A DNA stretch of 64,000 nucleotides, from contig CAJNOP010000210.1 in NCBI GenBank assembly GCA_905250075.1, positions 240,352 to 304,351 on the forward strand. Direction: 5' to 3'. The notes under the pieces were generated by a model. That model was not told where the DNA came from and ran no database searches. It saw only the letters and a program-made list of their open reading frames with translations. Shown one piece after another: positions 13,122-24,471 of this stretch. The stretch is from Rotaria sp. Silwood1. Taxonomy: Eukaryota; Rotifera; Eurotatoria; Philodinida; Philodinidae. Numbering within the stretch: the stretch's first letter is position 1; each line of letters starts with the position of its first letter. The position numbers were made by a program, and so were the translations under genes.

Positions 13122-15457
13122 CTGAAAATGAATAAACATCGTTGAATATAATACATTATATTAACCCAACTTTTTTTGGCTAATTATTTAAAGCAAAAAC
13201 TGAAATTAAAACAAATGGTTTAAAATATGATACTCAAATATAACGCATAATCAGAAATATTTGTTGTATTCAATTATAGAAAACACCGATTACATAATAA
13301 GTCTTATTATTTTCTTAAGAAGTATAAACAAAATGAATTCATAGATTTCTGAAGGAGCAGAAGATATTGATCATATCTCTACATTAGTGAAGATGAAAGA
13401 AATGATTAAAACTCATTAACGATCAGCTAGAAGTTCTATCTCATTTTATTAAATACACGTTTGTATACTTAAGGATCCATATTTTAATAATTAAAAATGA
13501 AATAATGAACGAATTGTATCGTAATCAAATCATATTAATTTTATTTTATAATGAATTTAAATATCTTATTCGTTAACTAATCCGATACCAACAACATTAT
13601 TGTGGATTAATTCATGTATTAAAATAATGAAGACTCCTATGTGAACATTAAACATTATAGTTGAAAAAAATACTTGTATTGTTTTTTTTGACTACTGCCA
13701 TAAATCATAATGTTCTTTGAGTTTTCAATATATCATAGTGAGTGCAATTTTTCACTAATTGTTTCTTTTAATATTCAATTAATTTTTTTGTCCTGATGAT
13801 TATCAATATAAAAGAAAAGAATTTTCATAAGAGTGTAATCCATTGACAATATTTTTTTTTTTATTAAATAGAATTATTTTGCTTTCAAAACAGAACTAAT
13901 TCACTATGAAGGTTATATAATACAGTTCATCTGCTCATTTCATGTTTATTAATGAAAATATTAATAGTTGATTTACTTTCACATATTATAGATTTTTCTA
14001 GACTAGTCTATGATCTGTTGTGTAAAATGACGAATTAACTGAAAATGATTGGATGAAACCTTCACAGAAAATTAAGTTGCGTTTTCCGTATTCTGATTAT
14101 ATTTGAATTATTGTACATGAATTTCATATGTGGAATTGATGGTTACGCTTTCGATCTCTAGTGAAAAAATTAAATTCAAAATCTTTAGTACAGTTATGTC
14201 AATATTTATTGCATGTTGAATATTACGGTGTGTTAGATGCTATTAAGTTATATCATTATGAAAATGGTAAACAAGTAACTATATTACAGCACCAAATACA
14301 AAAATTTTGAATTTAGTCCATCGCTTTGTTAGTATAATATAATTTCATAGATCTTCTTCTCTTCATTCCCACATTCAAGATCATGGGAATCAGGAATAAA
14401 TGATTTATTATAGTGTCGCAAGGTGTACTGCAATATTTATACTGTGCAACAAGAAATTTTTAGCTGAAAAAGGAAATATATTAACGCACACATAAACCTT
14501 GTATTTGATTAATTCTATTACTCTGATATTTTTTTTTCTTTAATTTAAAAAATAAAGTGATCAATCAAAAGCAACTTCAAAGCGCTTGATAAAAGCGTGT
14601 TAACCGATGATTCTAGTCGTCAAGAAATAACTCTTTGATTTCTCTTGAGGACGTTTCACAATATTATCCACCGATGTTTTCATTTCATTTTCATCATGTT
14701 AACATCTTTGATTTCTAACTTAGTTTATACCTAAGAGGGAACCTCACCAACTAATACCCTATTCGGGTGAAGTTATATAATTTACAAAAAAACGCCGAAA
14801 ATGAAAAATGTCGAACAGCTCCAATACAAAAAAATTAAACTGATAATTGTTCTGTCTGCAAAGGTGTTTGTCTCACGTGAAATTTTTGTGAGATTGATTT
14901 CGATGAGAATGTATAAATAAAAATTATCTTTTCTATCGACAAACAAATACTGAACAATAGGTTTGTTTGTGACAGATCGTGGGTATTAATGTTCCCGAAC
15001 AGAACATTTACACCCTTGTATTCTTGTGTCTTTTTTTGTAATATATAGTGAACAAATCACATGATCAAAAAATACAATCATTTTATAGAAGTCTAAATAG
15101 GCTACAAAAAAGACACGTAAGATCAGACCCAGAAAAAATAATATTCTCCTGAGTAGCTGCCTAATCCGAGTTCGAATATAAATGAAAATTTCGAACGCGC
15201 ACCCCCTTTCCAATGGCCGAAGCAAAAGATAAAATTTTTCTCGAACTCTACTTCTCGAATAGAGACTAGGGTGTCATATAATTACGGCAAAAAAAAAGAC
15301 AATGTTATTAATACGATAATACAAAATTCTGTTTCAAAGGGGTCTCTATGTACGTTCAGGAAAAAACGAACAGCTACAATTTATCTCAATTACAACCTGT
15401 AATTAAAATTGAGTGATGACGCGTTTGGAAATAAAGAATATAAATGAAGTTTTTTAG
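13122..15457. other. AT-rich intergenic stretch with one possible relic
   Basis: Mostly AT-rich DNA without genes. On the plus strand, about 14040-14310 reads in one frame with only two stops and gives protein-like words such as ENDWMKPSQKIKLRFPYSDY and LVKKLNSKSLVQLCQYLLHV. I do not recognise it, and it may be a decayed exon. The minus open frame at 14986-15225 has no recognisable motif. Confidence 0.3.
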
Positions 15458-16311
15458 CATATGCAGCAGCCTCGCTATAGAGATGTATTCAACTTCCAGC
15501 AATCAATAGTGAAGCTTTGCTGCGATTTCTTTACTGGTTTTAAATGTTTCAAATCTCGAAATGAAGATGGACTTTACGATGCACACAGAGACATGCATGG
15601 GTCGCGGCTCTTCTGGGGACACTTCGCGACCCCATGCCGTGACGTAGATATAAAAGGTGAGTAATGTGGGGAAACACACTTCTTCCTAATAAGTATTTAT
15701 CATGGCAGATTTCCGATATGTGAATGCATTATAAGACAATGACAGATCAACTACTTAACAGGAGTGCGTCTTTCCAGGTACCAAGCGTTCAATAGTTAAA
15801 CTCGAGTTATAGACTCGATATGTCTTGTATAATTCAGATACAATAATAATTTTTGCCTTTTTGTCTTTTTTACACGGGTGTCTAATTCGAATTATAAATT
15901 CGAATTCGAAAAAAATTTATCTTATTTCTTTTTACCATAGTTGTATAGGTGTCTTATTTGAATTAGTAATTCAAATTCGAAAAAATTTTACCTTTTGCTT
16001 TGGCTAAGCTGGAAAAGAGGAGTGCTTCATTTTTTTTTCTTTTCGAAGCGATTCTATGCAGTTGAAGTTTCATTTATATTCTAACTCGAATTAGGCATTT
16101 CATGAAGTGATGAGAGCAATAAGGACAAAATTTGAACAAGACTTTAATGCCGAAAACAAACTGCATGAATTAAAAGAACAAGCGATTACTCAATGCTAAC
16201 AAGAAAAACGGAAAACAAACAAGAAGAAAGATTACGACAATCACTCATTACACAAGCACTTCAAACTTCAGTCAACTATATGAAAGAAATTGTACAGATC
16301 ATTAATTAACC
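15458..16311 (+). other. Possible decayed exons of an unknown gene
   Basis: 15458-15655 is open from an acceptor-like TTTTTTAG to a good donor AAAG/GTGAGT and encodes an unrecognised segment (contains FTGFKCFKSRNEDGLYDAHR). 16096-16195 encodes FHEVMRAIRTKFEQDFNAEN, a helix-like charged segment. It then appears to continue in another frame (ERLRQSLITQALQTSVNYMK) to a TAA at about 16310. The frame change and incompatible exon phases argue for a decayed gene, or chance. A hairpin with arms CATGGGTCGCG (15596-15606) and CGCGACCCCATG (15625-15636) lies inside the first segment. Confidence 0.25.
15862..16000. repeat. Two-copy tandem repeat
   Basis: Two units of roughly 80 bp (about 15869 and 15950). 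Each reads GGTGTCT.ATT.GAATTA, then AATTC.AATTCGAAAAAA, then TT.TCTT-rich sequence. The AATTCGAATT words are themselves palindromic. No coding content recognised. Confidence 0.55.
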
Positions 16312-16408
16312 AAAATGATGTTCATACAATCTATTATGTTTTTCATGAATAAAATGTCTGAATCTTGCCATGATGAACACGTTTAGTTCTCTTGAAAATA
16401 AAATGCTT

Positions 16409-16574
16409 GGATGTGGGTGTGGGATGTGGATGCGGGTGTGAGTGTGAGTGTGGGATGTGGGTGCGGGCGTGAATGTGAGTGTGATTTTTATTGTGTTACC
16501 ATCCAAACCTACACCCATCCACACTCACATCCACACCCACACCGACACCCTACACTCACCCACACCCACACCCT
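16409..16574. repeat. Telomere-like foldback
   Basis: G-rich half 16409-16484 made of GATGTGGGTGTGGGATGTGG-type units, a spacer of ~25 nt, then C-rich half 16510-16574 (CCACACCCACACC units). The halves are reverse complements in composition and largely in sequence. The unit TGTGGG matches the bdelloid telomere repeat as known for Adineta. The 3' end of the GPCR gene is less than 100 nt away. Confidence 0.8.
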
Positions 16575-16661
16575 CATTTGTTTCAAAAACCGGTGAGATA
16601 AGAGCTGATTGCTTGCGTCGTACGCTTGATGTAAATATTGGCATAACAACAGAGCGAAAAA

Positions 16662-17711
16662 TCAACTAGACTGATTACTTCCCAGTCGAGAAGAAAACAT
16701 CAGAGAAAGAATAGAAACAAGTGAGTCCCGTCGTTTTGTTCTGCCAAAATTGAATTGCTGTCGATATGCACGGACACCATTGATATTCATTGTTGGCATG
16801 AAGTCACTAAAAGCTTGAATAAGTTCACGACGAAAGGCCGTTGTGGTGAGAGTGTAGAGAAAAAATGATATACCATGATTCATGAAGAAAGCCAAATGAA
16901 CAATGGCGCCCACCAGTTTGGCCGTCTCTGTCAATGACGCCGACTCAAATGAGTAGTAAACAAACTTATTGATGATGTAAGGAAGTGTGAGCACTGCATT
17001 GAAAATACTATGAGTAATTACAAGACCAATGAAAGAAAACTCTCTCCGAGATAGAGTGGGATGCACGAGACGTCGAATGCGACGTATCTCAGTGACGGTA
17101 GCAACATTGATAATAGCCATAATTATAATAGGACATAGTCCGTAGAAAATACAAAAGAAGATATCAAAAAGGTAACGATAAACACCGAGTCGCGCATAGC
17201 ATTCGCCCTGATTGATCTCGAACAGAAATGGAATATGTAAATTGATAAGGAGACAGAAGGCAATGAGTAAAGCAATTATTATACATGTTGTTCGACGCTC
17301 ACAAAAAAGCACGTAACAGTGATTATTCTTGGTGAGTTGAGCCTGCCGAACACGAGCATATCGATTGATACAGGCCGATGTGAGTAAAAATGATGAAAGT
17401 AGATAGTTGACATGAGTCAAATAGCGACGGATCTTACACCAAATCAATATATGATTTTCCAGTGGTAGAAGAAAACCGTTGGTGAGCGATCGGACAAGTA
17501 AACCAATAGTGAGAACCAGATAATTATTGAGAGAATAAGCAATAAAATAGATTGAACATGAATTAGAACGAAATTTTTTACGCAAGAATACGATCAAATT
17601 GAGTGTATTTCCGATGAGCCCGAGTCCAAAGACGGCAAGATAGATGTAACGTGAAAAGATGTAAATTCGAACAAATATTAACGTGTCATCAGCACCAGTT
17701 CTATTCATCAT
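16662..17711 (-). CDS. Class A (rhodopsin-like) GPCR, single exon
   Basis: 349-residue seven-helix receptor encoded in one uninterrupted exon. The N-terminus is short. TM1 (about 21-43) carries the GN pair (GLIGNTLNLIVFL). TM2 is at ~54-76 and TM3 at ~97-115, ending with NRYARVR at 116-122 in place of the usual DRY. TM4 is at ~142-162, TM5 ~182-205, TM6 ~227-248 and TM7 ~266-288 (FFMNHGISFFLYTL, a reduced NPxxY region). Cys92 at the start of TM3 and Cys171 in the second extracellular loop can form the usual disulfide. The basic, Ser-rich tail (RTKRRDSLVSILS) could be phosphorylated. The style is that of the peptide/FMRFamide-receptor-like 7TM families expanded in rotifers; the ligand cannot be told. 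ATGs at 17711 and 17708 are both possible starts. It is intact, unlike the related receptor at 22355-23316. Confidence 0.88.
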   Translation of the reverse strand: MMNRTGADDTLIFVRIYIFSRYIYLAVFGLGLIGNTLNLIVFLRKKFRSNSCSIYFIAYSLNNYLVLTIGLLVRSLTNGFLLPLENHILIWCKIRRYLTHVNYLLSSFLLTSACINRYARVRQAQLTKNNHCYVLFCERRTTCIIIALLIAFCLLINLHIPFLFEINQGECYARLGVYRYLFDIFFCIFYGLCPIIIMAIINVATVTEIRRIRRLVHPTLSRREFSFIGLVITHSIFNAVLTLPYIINKFVYYSFESASLTETAKLVGAIVHLAFFMNHGISFFLYTLTTTAFRRELIQAFSDFMPTMNINGVRAYRQQFNFGRTKRRDSLVSILSLMFSSRLGSNQSS

Positions 17712-18414
17712 ATTCGCTGTTACTCTACTCCTCTATATTCATGTTGCTTCGTGATTATTAAAATAAACTACGCAAATGAATGCAATCATGTTCCTTGCGT
17801 TGGAAGATGACGTCATGACATATATTCACTTTCAATTAGAACAGTGTATTATTTGCATATGTAAATTCTGTCCGTATGTGTATATTGCTTCAATTTTCTG
17901 CTGGTTGTATATATCGTTTTGCAGGCTTCTTCGTACAAGAAGGTAGATATTACTAATAGTTGACACAGCCATAAAATTGGCGGATTCTGGTCGTTGCTAT
18001 ATTTCTTACTGGAGTTATATTTCATATTTTTTCATATGAAGCTGTCATTCCGAGCAATATAGAAACGATCTATTATATCTCGATTAATTTTTTTTTCGCT
18101 GACTCTTCGAGACCTCGGCATCTTGACGAAAGAAAGAAATATCGCTTTGTCTGGTTACACAACTTTCTATGTTTGTATTTCCTAATTCACTATAAAAGTG
18201 AGTTTGTCGTGTATTTTTCGATGTCTGATAAGGGTGTAGAAATATAAGAGACAGGCGTATCCATACAATCATGCATGCCGACTCATCAATATGCACTCAT
18301 CTATAAGAAATACACATATAGATAAGCCAATATACATAGGCAATCAAATATAGGTAAAGAAATAAGGGATCAGTATAAGATATTTCCTATACATCTGGAG
18401 TGTGATATATAGGT
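17712..18414. other. Intergenic, nothing recognised
   Basis: Upstream region of the GPCR gene. No coding or RNA feature can be supported. The minus open frame at 18084-18296 has no recognisable motif. Promoter elements cannot be assigned from sequence alone. Confidence 0.4.
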
Positions 18415-18560
18415 ACAAACGGCTAGATATAAAAACAAGAGTTGATGTATAGAAATAAGGAGTTCGGTATAAAAATGAGGAACATGACATAGTTGTAAGA
18501 GTTGTATTTAAAAATAACAGGTTGGATATACGAATAAAGATTCGACATATTTCTACCCAA
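18415..18560. repeat. Degenerate ~20-bp minisatellite
   Basis: About six or seven successive units of 19-22 nt share the pattern TATA.AAATAA.GAGTT.G (for example GTATAGAAATAAGGAGTTCG then GTATAAAAATGAGGAACATG). The repetition fades on the left around 18340 and stops on the right near 18560. Confidence 0.6.
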
Positions 18561-18596
18561 GAGTATCAATGTCACAGTCGCATCCATTCAAAGTAC

Positions 18597-19119
18597 ATAC
18601 GGTCCGATTGGATTCCGGTGGGATCTTATCGAATTCCATCAGAACCCGTAGGAGTATTGTCGAAATCAGGGCACAGAATGGCATTTGGATCTCCAGTGTT
18701 GGAATCTAGTGGTAACCAGTCGAGCGCTAATTATGTGAGTGCTGCTTAGATGGGTACTAATTGAGTGAATACTAATTAGGTATGTGACGATCAAATAGTG
18801 AATTTTTAATTTCGAGTTCACATGTTAGGCTCACTTTTTCGGATCTTCTAAGTAATCTACTTCCGTCTGTTTTAGTTACAGATGATTGTGTGAGAAGACT
18901 GATATCACCTTATATATACATGTGGCCGCTTACGCATCTCTTATCCGTGGATGTCTATCAGGTCTACTCAATCATATCTCCTCCGCCCATGCGTATCAAA
19001 TCCCATGGTAGAACATCAATGGAATTTCTAAGGCCTCCGACAATTAAATGTCATTAGATAATCATCAGAATTCGATTATCGGATCTGCCAGCGATTCCGC
19101 AAATCCGATATCCGTATAG
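18597..19119. mobile_element. Candidate non-autonomous element with long diverged inverted ends
   Basis: The left segment 18597-18655 (CATACGG, GATTCCGG, GGATCTTATCGAATTC) resembles the reverse complement of 19062-19119 (ATACGGATATCGGATT, GATCCGATAATCGAATTC). The arms are about 55-60 bp and visibly diverged, with ~400 bp between them and no transposase. No clear target duplication, so the call is tentative. Confidence 0.35.
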
Positions 19120-19292
19120 TTATAATTGAATAAGAAATAGACATGAGTATAATATGCATAGATCAAGTGTTATTACATTGGACATAGCTTGAAGTATGAA
19201 AGCGTTTATGAAACGAAAGTAAAAAACAGTAACTCACAAGACTCTTTTCTACGTTTTGTGCGATACTTTTTTTTTAAAGTGTATGATATCTT

Positions 19293-19627
19293 CATCTTAC
19301 TTTATAAGAAAAAGCATTCAAAACCTCTCTTAAGCTAAACATACGAATCGTCTTTACCTACACTCATTGATTATGTATGGCATTATTCTAATCGGTTCTT
19401 GAATAAATATTAAATTATTGGTTCTCTCTCACGATGTGTTTGTTATACTTACCTACTGCGCATAGTATGTATTGAAAACTATGCATTGGAAGTAAGTATA
19501 ACAAACGCACTATGTAAGGGAACCAATAGTTTGATATTTGTATAAGAATCGATTAGAATATCGTCATGCATAACCTGTGTTTACCTAGAGAGAGGTTTTT
19601 CAATGCTTTTCGTTGTAAAGTAAGACG
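19293..19627. repeat. Long foldback (arms ~150-170 bp)
   Basis: Left arm 19293-19465 and right arm 19478-19627 are reverse complements through most of their length. Matching blocks include CTTACTTTA, AAGCATT, AAACCTCTCT, TATTCTAATCG, ATTATTGGTTC and TGTTTGTTATACTTAC. One ~25-nt segment is present only in the left arm. The loop is just 12 nt, so the transcript would be a long hairpin. A telomere-like foldback abuts the right edge. Confidence 0.85.
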
Positions 19628-19672
19628 GTGTAGGTGTGGATGTGAGTGAAAAAGACAACCACACCCACACCT
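19628..19672. repeat. Short telomere-like foldback
   Basis: GTGTAGGTGTGGATGTGAGTG is followed after a short A/G-rich spacer by ACCACACCCACACCTA. The halves are complementary and in the G-then-C order. It lies directly against the long foldback at 19293-19627. Confidence 0.65.
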
Positions 19673-19679
19673 AATTTTT

Positions 19680-20725
19680 CTTGTTTTCTGCACTTCAGTT
19701 ATCTTGAATTGAAAAAAGGATCTCCTGATAAATTCATCTTTTTTAGACTCAGTTTGATCGGGAACAGAGGATATCAGAGAAGAATGAAAAGAAACACTAT
19801 CGGTTTCATCTCGATACTTTGATCCGACGACTGAATGAGTATTTTGAGAGCTTTCGTTCTGAAGATCATCGCAACACAAATCAATAGCTTTGAAATCTGC
19901 TTGAGACTATCTCATCAGCTTTCATGGTCTGGGATGAAGAATGAAGACCAAATTGTCTAAATTGTCATTGTTCGAAACGTCCTGAAGATGAGCGAAAACT
20001 CATATTGAAGATTCGAAATCATTTGGATCATCTCGCGACATTGACCTCTCTGACAAAATTTGCACAAGTTTCTAGTGAGCCGCCATTATCTAGATCATCC
20101 CGATACAAGGTATAAACTTTGTCATAGCAAAAAATACGCTAAGTATGAAAGCCGAATGCATATGCGAAGGACTACGTGAATGCTGTGCTACGCACCGCAG
20201 TTATAATTAATATACCATATACTGTCATTTTCAAAAAGCAATGAATTTGGCTGCTTTTGTAAACAGCTCTAGAATGGAAAGAGGTAGGAAACTGTGGTTT
20301 TCACAAATCGGTAGCTTTTTTCATGTATAAATTATCTCAAGTGAGCTGTCTTCTTCTCTTTGAATTCAACTAAGAATATTGTTGATTGTTAATTAGAAGA
20401 ATAGTGCTGAATTTTCAATCAAAGCTATCGATCGCATAGTCTTATCGTTGTCTTTGAGTCATATTCATGTTTTCACTAGTTGAAGCAAAGCAGATTGATT
20501 AAAATTTTCGATTAAAATATTCATTTTATCATCTTGAATATACAAACCAAGTTTTAATCTTTCAGTGAATTGTTTTATAATGCATGAAATTCGAATTGTA
20601 AAGTTAGAACTAAAAAATTTCATGTTTAATCGTATATAAACTGTCAGTCGATCAATTAATCGAATAACATTCTACTTTATTGATATTCTGATAAAAAATA
20701 AAATATCGAAATCTATTATTGCTCT
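19680..20725. other. Non-genic stretch with coding-like relics
   Basis: The minus frame 19879-19680 is open and Ser-rich (SFHSSLISSVPDQTESKKDE) but unrecognised. The plus segment 19940-20108 is open from just after a TGA to a donor-like AAG/GTATAA, with protein-like words CLNCHCSKRPEDERKLILK and LTSLTKFAQVSSEPPLSRSS. Either could be a decayed exon. The rest (20110-20725) shows nothing. Confidence 0.25.
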
Positions 20726-21912
20726 TCAACTAAAATTTAGACAAGTCAAAATGACGTGTCTATCAGTGTCTGTGACTGTTGGAAGTTGTTTTCCACCCTT
20801 CGGTAAAAATTCTAGTTCATCAATACAATCCCAGTTCAAGTTAAATGTCTTTAATTCATGGTAACGAAGTGTAAAAGTTATTGTGTGAATTGTCTTTCCA
20901 GCACGTCGACCAACAACCGTTAAAATGACTTTATCTTGAAAAGCGCACGTCGCCTCAAAGGATAAAATAGAAAATGTATTCCGAGAATCGCACATTGTAA
21001 TTGGTTGACAACCAAAATTAAATATGACACATTTATTATTTTGCTTAAAAGCTGTGTCAAAACCAGTATTTGGATATGATATTTTTCCATGTTGGTGAGG
21101 CATAAATGCACCATTGTGCCATGTAAAACCAGCATAATTAGATGGAATCGGGTAATATGAATCAAGTTCATCATATTGCTCGATTAAATCATCGAAGTTA
21201 ATTGTTCTCTTTATTGTAATGTTTTTATGAGCTGCAATGAATAATCATATATGATTTTATTATCATGTGTTTCAAAAGAGAAATATTTGTACATGCTCAC
21301 GACAAGTCAAATTTTCAACATACCTTTTAAAAGATCAACAGTTTTAGTTAACTCATCAATCTGAAGTTGTTGTGCTTGATATCGTTCGTTGATACTGATA
21401 ATTTGTTGCTGTTGATTAGTGACTACTTGTTCAAGCTGAGTATTCTTTGTTTGAATGAGTTCTAAAATAGGACGGATTTGTTGATATGGACATAATTTTA
21501 AATGATCATTTAGTTGATATCTTGGTCCTATCCAAGGGCATAATATATCGGATGCCGAACAGCAAACATCTGTCTTGGTACATGTCTTTGATATATGATC
21601 TGAAAATGAACCACGTGGAATTTTTTCAAGGTCACATGCTAAACATTTGACTAGATATCGATCGATTCGATTTGTAATAAGACGACTTGCTGGTTTTAAA
21701 TCATCTTCTATTGATAATGAATGACGACAAATTGGACATGATTTATTATCATCAGTATTCTTTCGTAACCATTGTTCGATACATAATCGACAAAATGTAT
21801 GATCACAAGGTGTACATGTTGCTTTTTCAAATGGTTCATTACAAATCAAACATTTGAATTCATCATCGATTGACGCATCATCCATATAGACAAATCCACA
21901 CTCATCAGTCAT
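20726..21912 (-). CDS. RING-finger protein with coiled coil and secreted-type C-terminal domain
   Basis: Two exons, 21912-21324 and 21231-20726, total 1095 nt (364 residues). The donor is AAAG/GTATG and the acceptor TTGCAG, with a phase 1 intron of 92 nt. Residues ~21-64 form a C3HC4 RING (CLICNEPFEKATCTPCDHTF ... CPIC), the signature of a ubiquitin E3 ligase. Residues ~85-140 hold more Cys/His pairs like a TRAF/SIAH-type zinc finger (CLACDL, CPWIGP, HLKLCPY). Residues ~145-195 are a Gln-rich coiled coil. Exon 2 encodes a separate domain beginning INFDDL and PIPSNYAGFTWHNG, and ending LKTFNLNWDCIDELEF. That pattern resembles beta-sandwich domains of bacterial and fungal secreted proteins rather than a TRAF MATH domain. 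The intron falls exactly between the two parts, suggesting exon shuffling or a gene fusion. Substrate unknown. Confidence 0.85.
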
Positions 21913-22255
21913 CTTAAATTATTTAAAAAACTAAAGAAATGAAAAGCAAAAGCTCAATCAAATCAACATGCATTGCCATGTTTTTCATCTTACCGTTTGA
22001 AACTTTTCTTTTCAACGAACTTATTTTTTGCTAAGACATTACACGATTCACAATTTTCGTTCTTCATACCTTTTGGTTTATTTTATTTGTTCTAATCGTC
22101 ACGTGGATGTGTTGATGTTGAAAAAAACTCACAGACACACATTATTCGCATGTTAAAAGACGATGAATTTCTCTCGCAATTTAAAATCGATACTAAGAAA
22201 ACTTGATGTTATTCAATATTATTTGAAGGTGAGACGGACGTAAATATTCTAATGA
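21913..22255. other. Upstream flank of the RING gene
   Basis: AT-rich, no coding content seen. It includes the presumed promoter of the RING gene (minus strand), but no motif can be assigned. Confidence 0.35.
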
Positions 22256-22300
22256 GGATGTGAATGAGAGTGGATCTTGCTCTCTTACGCATTCACATCC
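22256..22300. repeat. Degenerate telomere-like foldback
   Basis: GGATGTGAATGAGAG pairs with CTCTCTTACGCATTCACATCC across a loop of about a dozen nt. Composition and G-then-C order match the better-preserved foldbacks. This is the most decayed of the clear cases. Confidence 0.45.
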
Positions 22301-22354
22301 GCTCTTCTATCAGAAAATCTAAACTTTTTCTCAACAAAAATAAATAAATAGAAG

Positions 22355-23316
22355 TTACTTGAAGTTAGTGAGTGTTATTGCTGCTGTCGGATTAATTCGA
22401 TTTGATCTCCTTGATTTCAATAAACGAAGATGAGAAGAATAATATGTTTGTACGAAACTCATACCAATAAATGATAATATAAATGTTGACCATGTTAAAT
22501 GATTTGCCCACCACCCGATATAACCAAATAAATAAAAGATAATTGTTGTACTACATGCAGGCATACCAAATACAAGAATAAAAATAATTAACCATAATAT
22601 ACGCTTTATAACAATAAAATCTCGATTGATTTTTGTTTGTTGTTGTCAAGTGAACTTTAATGAATTCTATCGTATATAACGAAATGTATATACATAGATG
22701 ACTACTGTTATTGATACAGGTAAAAGCCATATGAGAAAGGCTGCCATTAAAATACCACGATCATTTATCAAATTAATTTGACAATAATAATCTTCATATT
22801 GGAAGTTTCCAATAAGAAGAATTGGTAATGGTTAAAGAGAACTTATAATTACTTGAATTAATAAAATAAATATATAAAAATAAATATTAACATGGAAAAA
22901 AGGTCGATTATAATAAATAATTCGAAAGAAATGATAAAGAACTTGACTTGTAGTTGAATATAATGAACTAATAAGAGCAACGGTTGATAAATAGACTTTT
23001 AAACGACAACATAATGTATCATCATTGATCTGAGACATATCTGGATAAAGATGACCTTTAATCATTGAGAAAGAAACATATCTATTGGAAAAAGAGAAAA
23101 TATAAATATGCTCATATACATATTAAAACTAAGAAGAAAAAGAATTTTCTCTTTTGATTTTGTTAATTGTCGACGTATTAATATAAGTATGATAAATACA
23201 AATGTTTTACAAACAGCTATAATCCATAGACGAATTCCAATTGAATCGAGAATCATATTAGGCACAAAAGATCTTGTTACAGCAAATATTTCTTCCCTCG
23301 AGTTACTGTTTGTCAT
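22355..23316 (-). pseudogene. 7TM receptor (GPCR) pseudogene
   Basis: A single-exon receptor reading from ATG at 23316 to a stop at 22355. TM1-2 are in one frame (IIAVCKTFVFIILILIRRQL, NMYMSIFIFSLFPIDM). A frameshift near 23060-23066 then moves to MIKGHLYPDMSQ, DTLCCRLKVYL. In-frame stops follow: TAA at 22832-22834 inside TM4, TAG at 22667-22669 and TGA at 22646-22648. After these the C-terminal part is well kept (IKRILWLIIFILVFGMP, WANHLTWSTFILSFIGMS, SSHLRLL). Four lesions make it a pseudogene. It belongs to a different 7TM subfamily from the receptor at 16662-17711, one with the H-L-Y-P-D loop and a TM7 of LSFIGMS type. Confidence 0.82.
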
Positions 23317-24270
23317 GTTGGATATTGCAGAAATAAATAGCGTTTGCTTGTTTTTTTTAAAGGTCTGCTTTTGATAATTAATATAATAAGAATAGAATGT
23401 GTTCTCGAGAGCACATCTTAATATATCAGCAACATTCATTCAATAAACATTCTCTTACATAATTATTTCATTTTTGCAATGATTGAGTCTATTTCATCGC
23501 CACTTGACTTCTATTCGAAAAACTGACTTCATATAAATTGTATTATTGATTGCTTTCGAACGATTTCATGTCGAAAACGCTTTTAAAATTCGTTGGTTGG
23601 TTGTTAAAAGGTTGTTCCATGATAAATATAGAATATTTTTCTGCTAAAGCAACATTTCGACGTTGATAAAATTGAGCTAATATTATCTAAATTTGACTTG
23701 AAAGATTTAATTAGCAAGATTTGAAATATGACATTTTTTTTTATTTCATTGGATTTTATTATGTTTTTCACTTGTTTATTCTTCAAATTAGGTCTTTCTA
23801 ATTGAGTCCAACGATGATGATTGTTCAATTTAATAAACGTCTATCTATTAATTGAACATAAAAATATTTCCTCGTTTTTAATTTTGCTGCAGATGAAATT
23901 CTTGAATTTTCCAAAACTATTGAATGAAAAAGACATTAATATCACAGATAAAGATAGGGTAGAATATCGGTTCTGTCTGAAACAGACAGCCACTTGATGT
24001 AACAAAAATATATCTTGATGAAGGTAATTAAGTTTGAAAAAAAACACTTTTTTGTAATCTTCAACCTATAAGTTATGCAAGAAATAAGTGCATGCTTTTT
24101 GGTTCCAAACCGAATTGGTTTTGTTCTTCTAAAGTTCAAATCAAACTGATCTCATGTCTTGTGTATTGATGTTGATACAACTATTTCAGATACTTTGTGA
24201 TATATATGATTAAATAAAGCGTATGATGTTAATGATTGAAATAATTAGATGATAGAGTTGACCTTTCAGA
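23317..24270. other. Intergenic, nothing recognised
   Basis: AT-rich DNA upstream of the dead receptor. Open frames at 23604-23828, 23841-24047 and 23942-24139 (minus) look random. The last 8 nt (24263-24270) are the left copy of the MITE target duplication. Confidence 0.4.
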
Positions 24271-24471
24271 CAGCGGCGGATCTAGGATTTTTTTGATAAG
24301 GGGCGATTTGATAGATATGGGGCGATTTTGACCAAAAATCGAGTTTTGAAGTTCATTAGTAGTAGTATGCACTCTATTTTTAAGTCTTTTCTGCTGGGAA
24401 AAATCGAAAAATTTTTTTTCGAATGGGGGCGATCGCCCCCAACGCCCCCCCCCCCCCTAAATCCGCCACTA
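24271..24471. mobile_element. hAT-type MITE, 201 bp, with 8-bp target duplication
   Basis: Ends are CAGCGGCGGATCTAGG on the left and CCTAAATCCGCCACTA on the right, inverted repeats with a few mismatches. The element is flanked by exact 8-bp direct repeats CTTTCAGA at 24263-24270 and 24472-24479. The 8-bp duplication and the CAG.GGCGGAT end are typical of hAT elements. The interior carries GGGGCGAT words and a C13-C14 run, and no coding capacity. It would depend on a hAT transposase encoded elsewhere. The transposon at 39142-42823 has different ends, so it is not clearly the source. Confidence 0.9.

Noticed and set aside
14986-15225. 79-codon minus frame with hydrophobic stretches, considered as another calcium-channel fragment.
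   Set aside because: No diagnostic pore or voltage-sensor motif could be matched. It is more than 1.8 kb from the real fragments.
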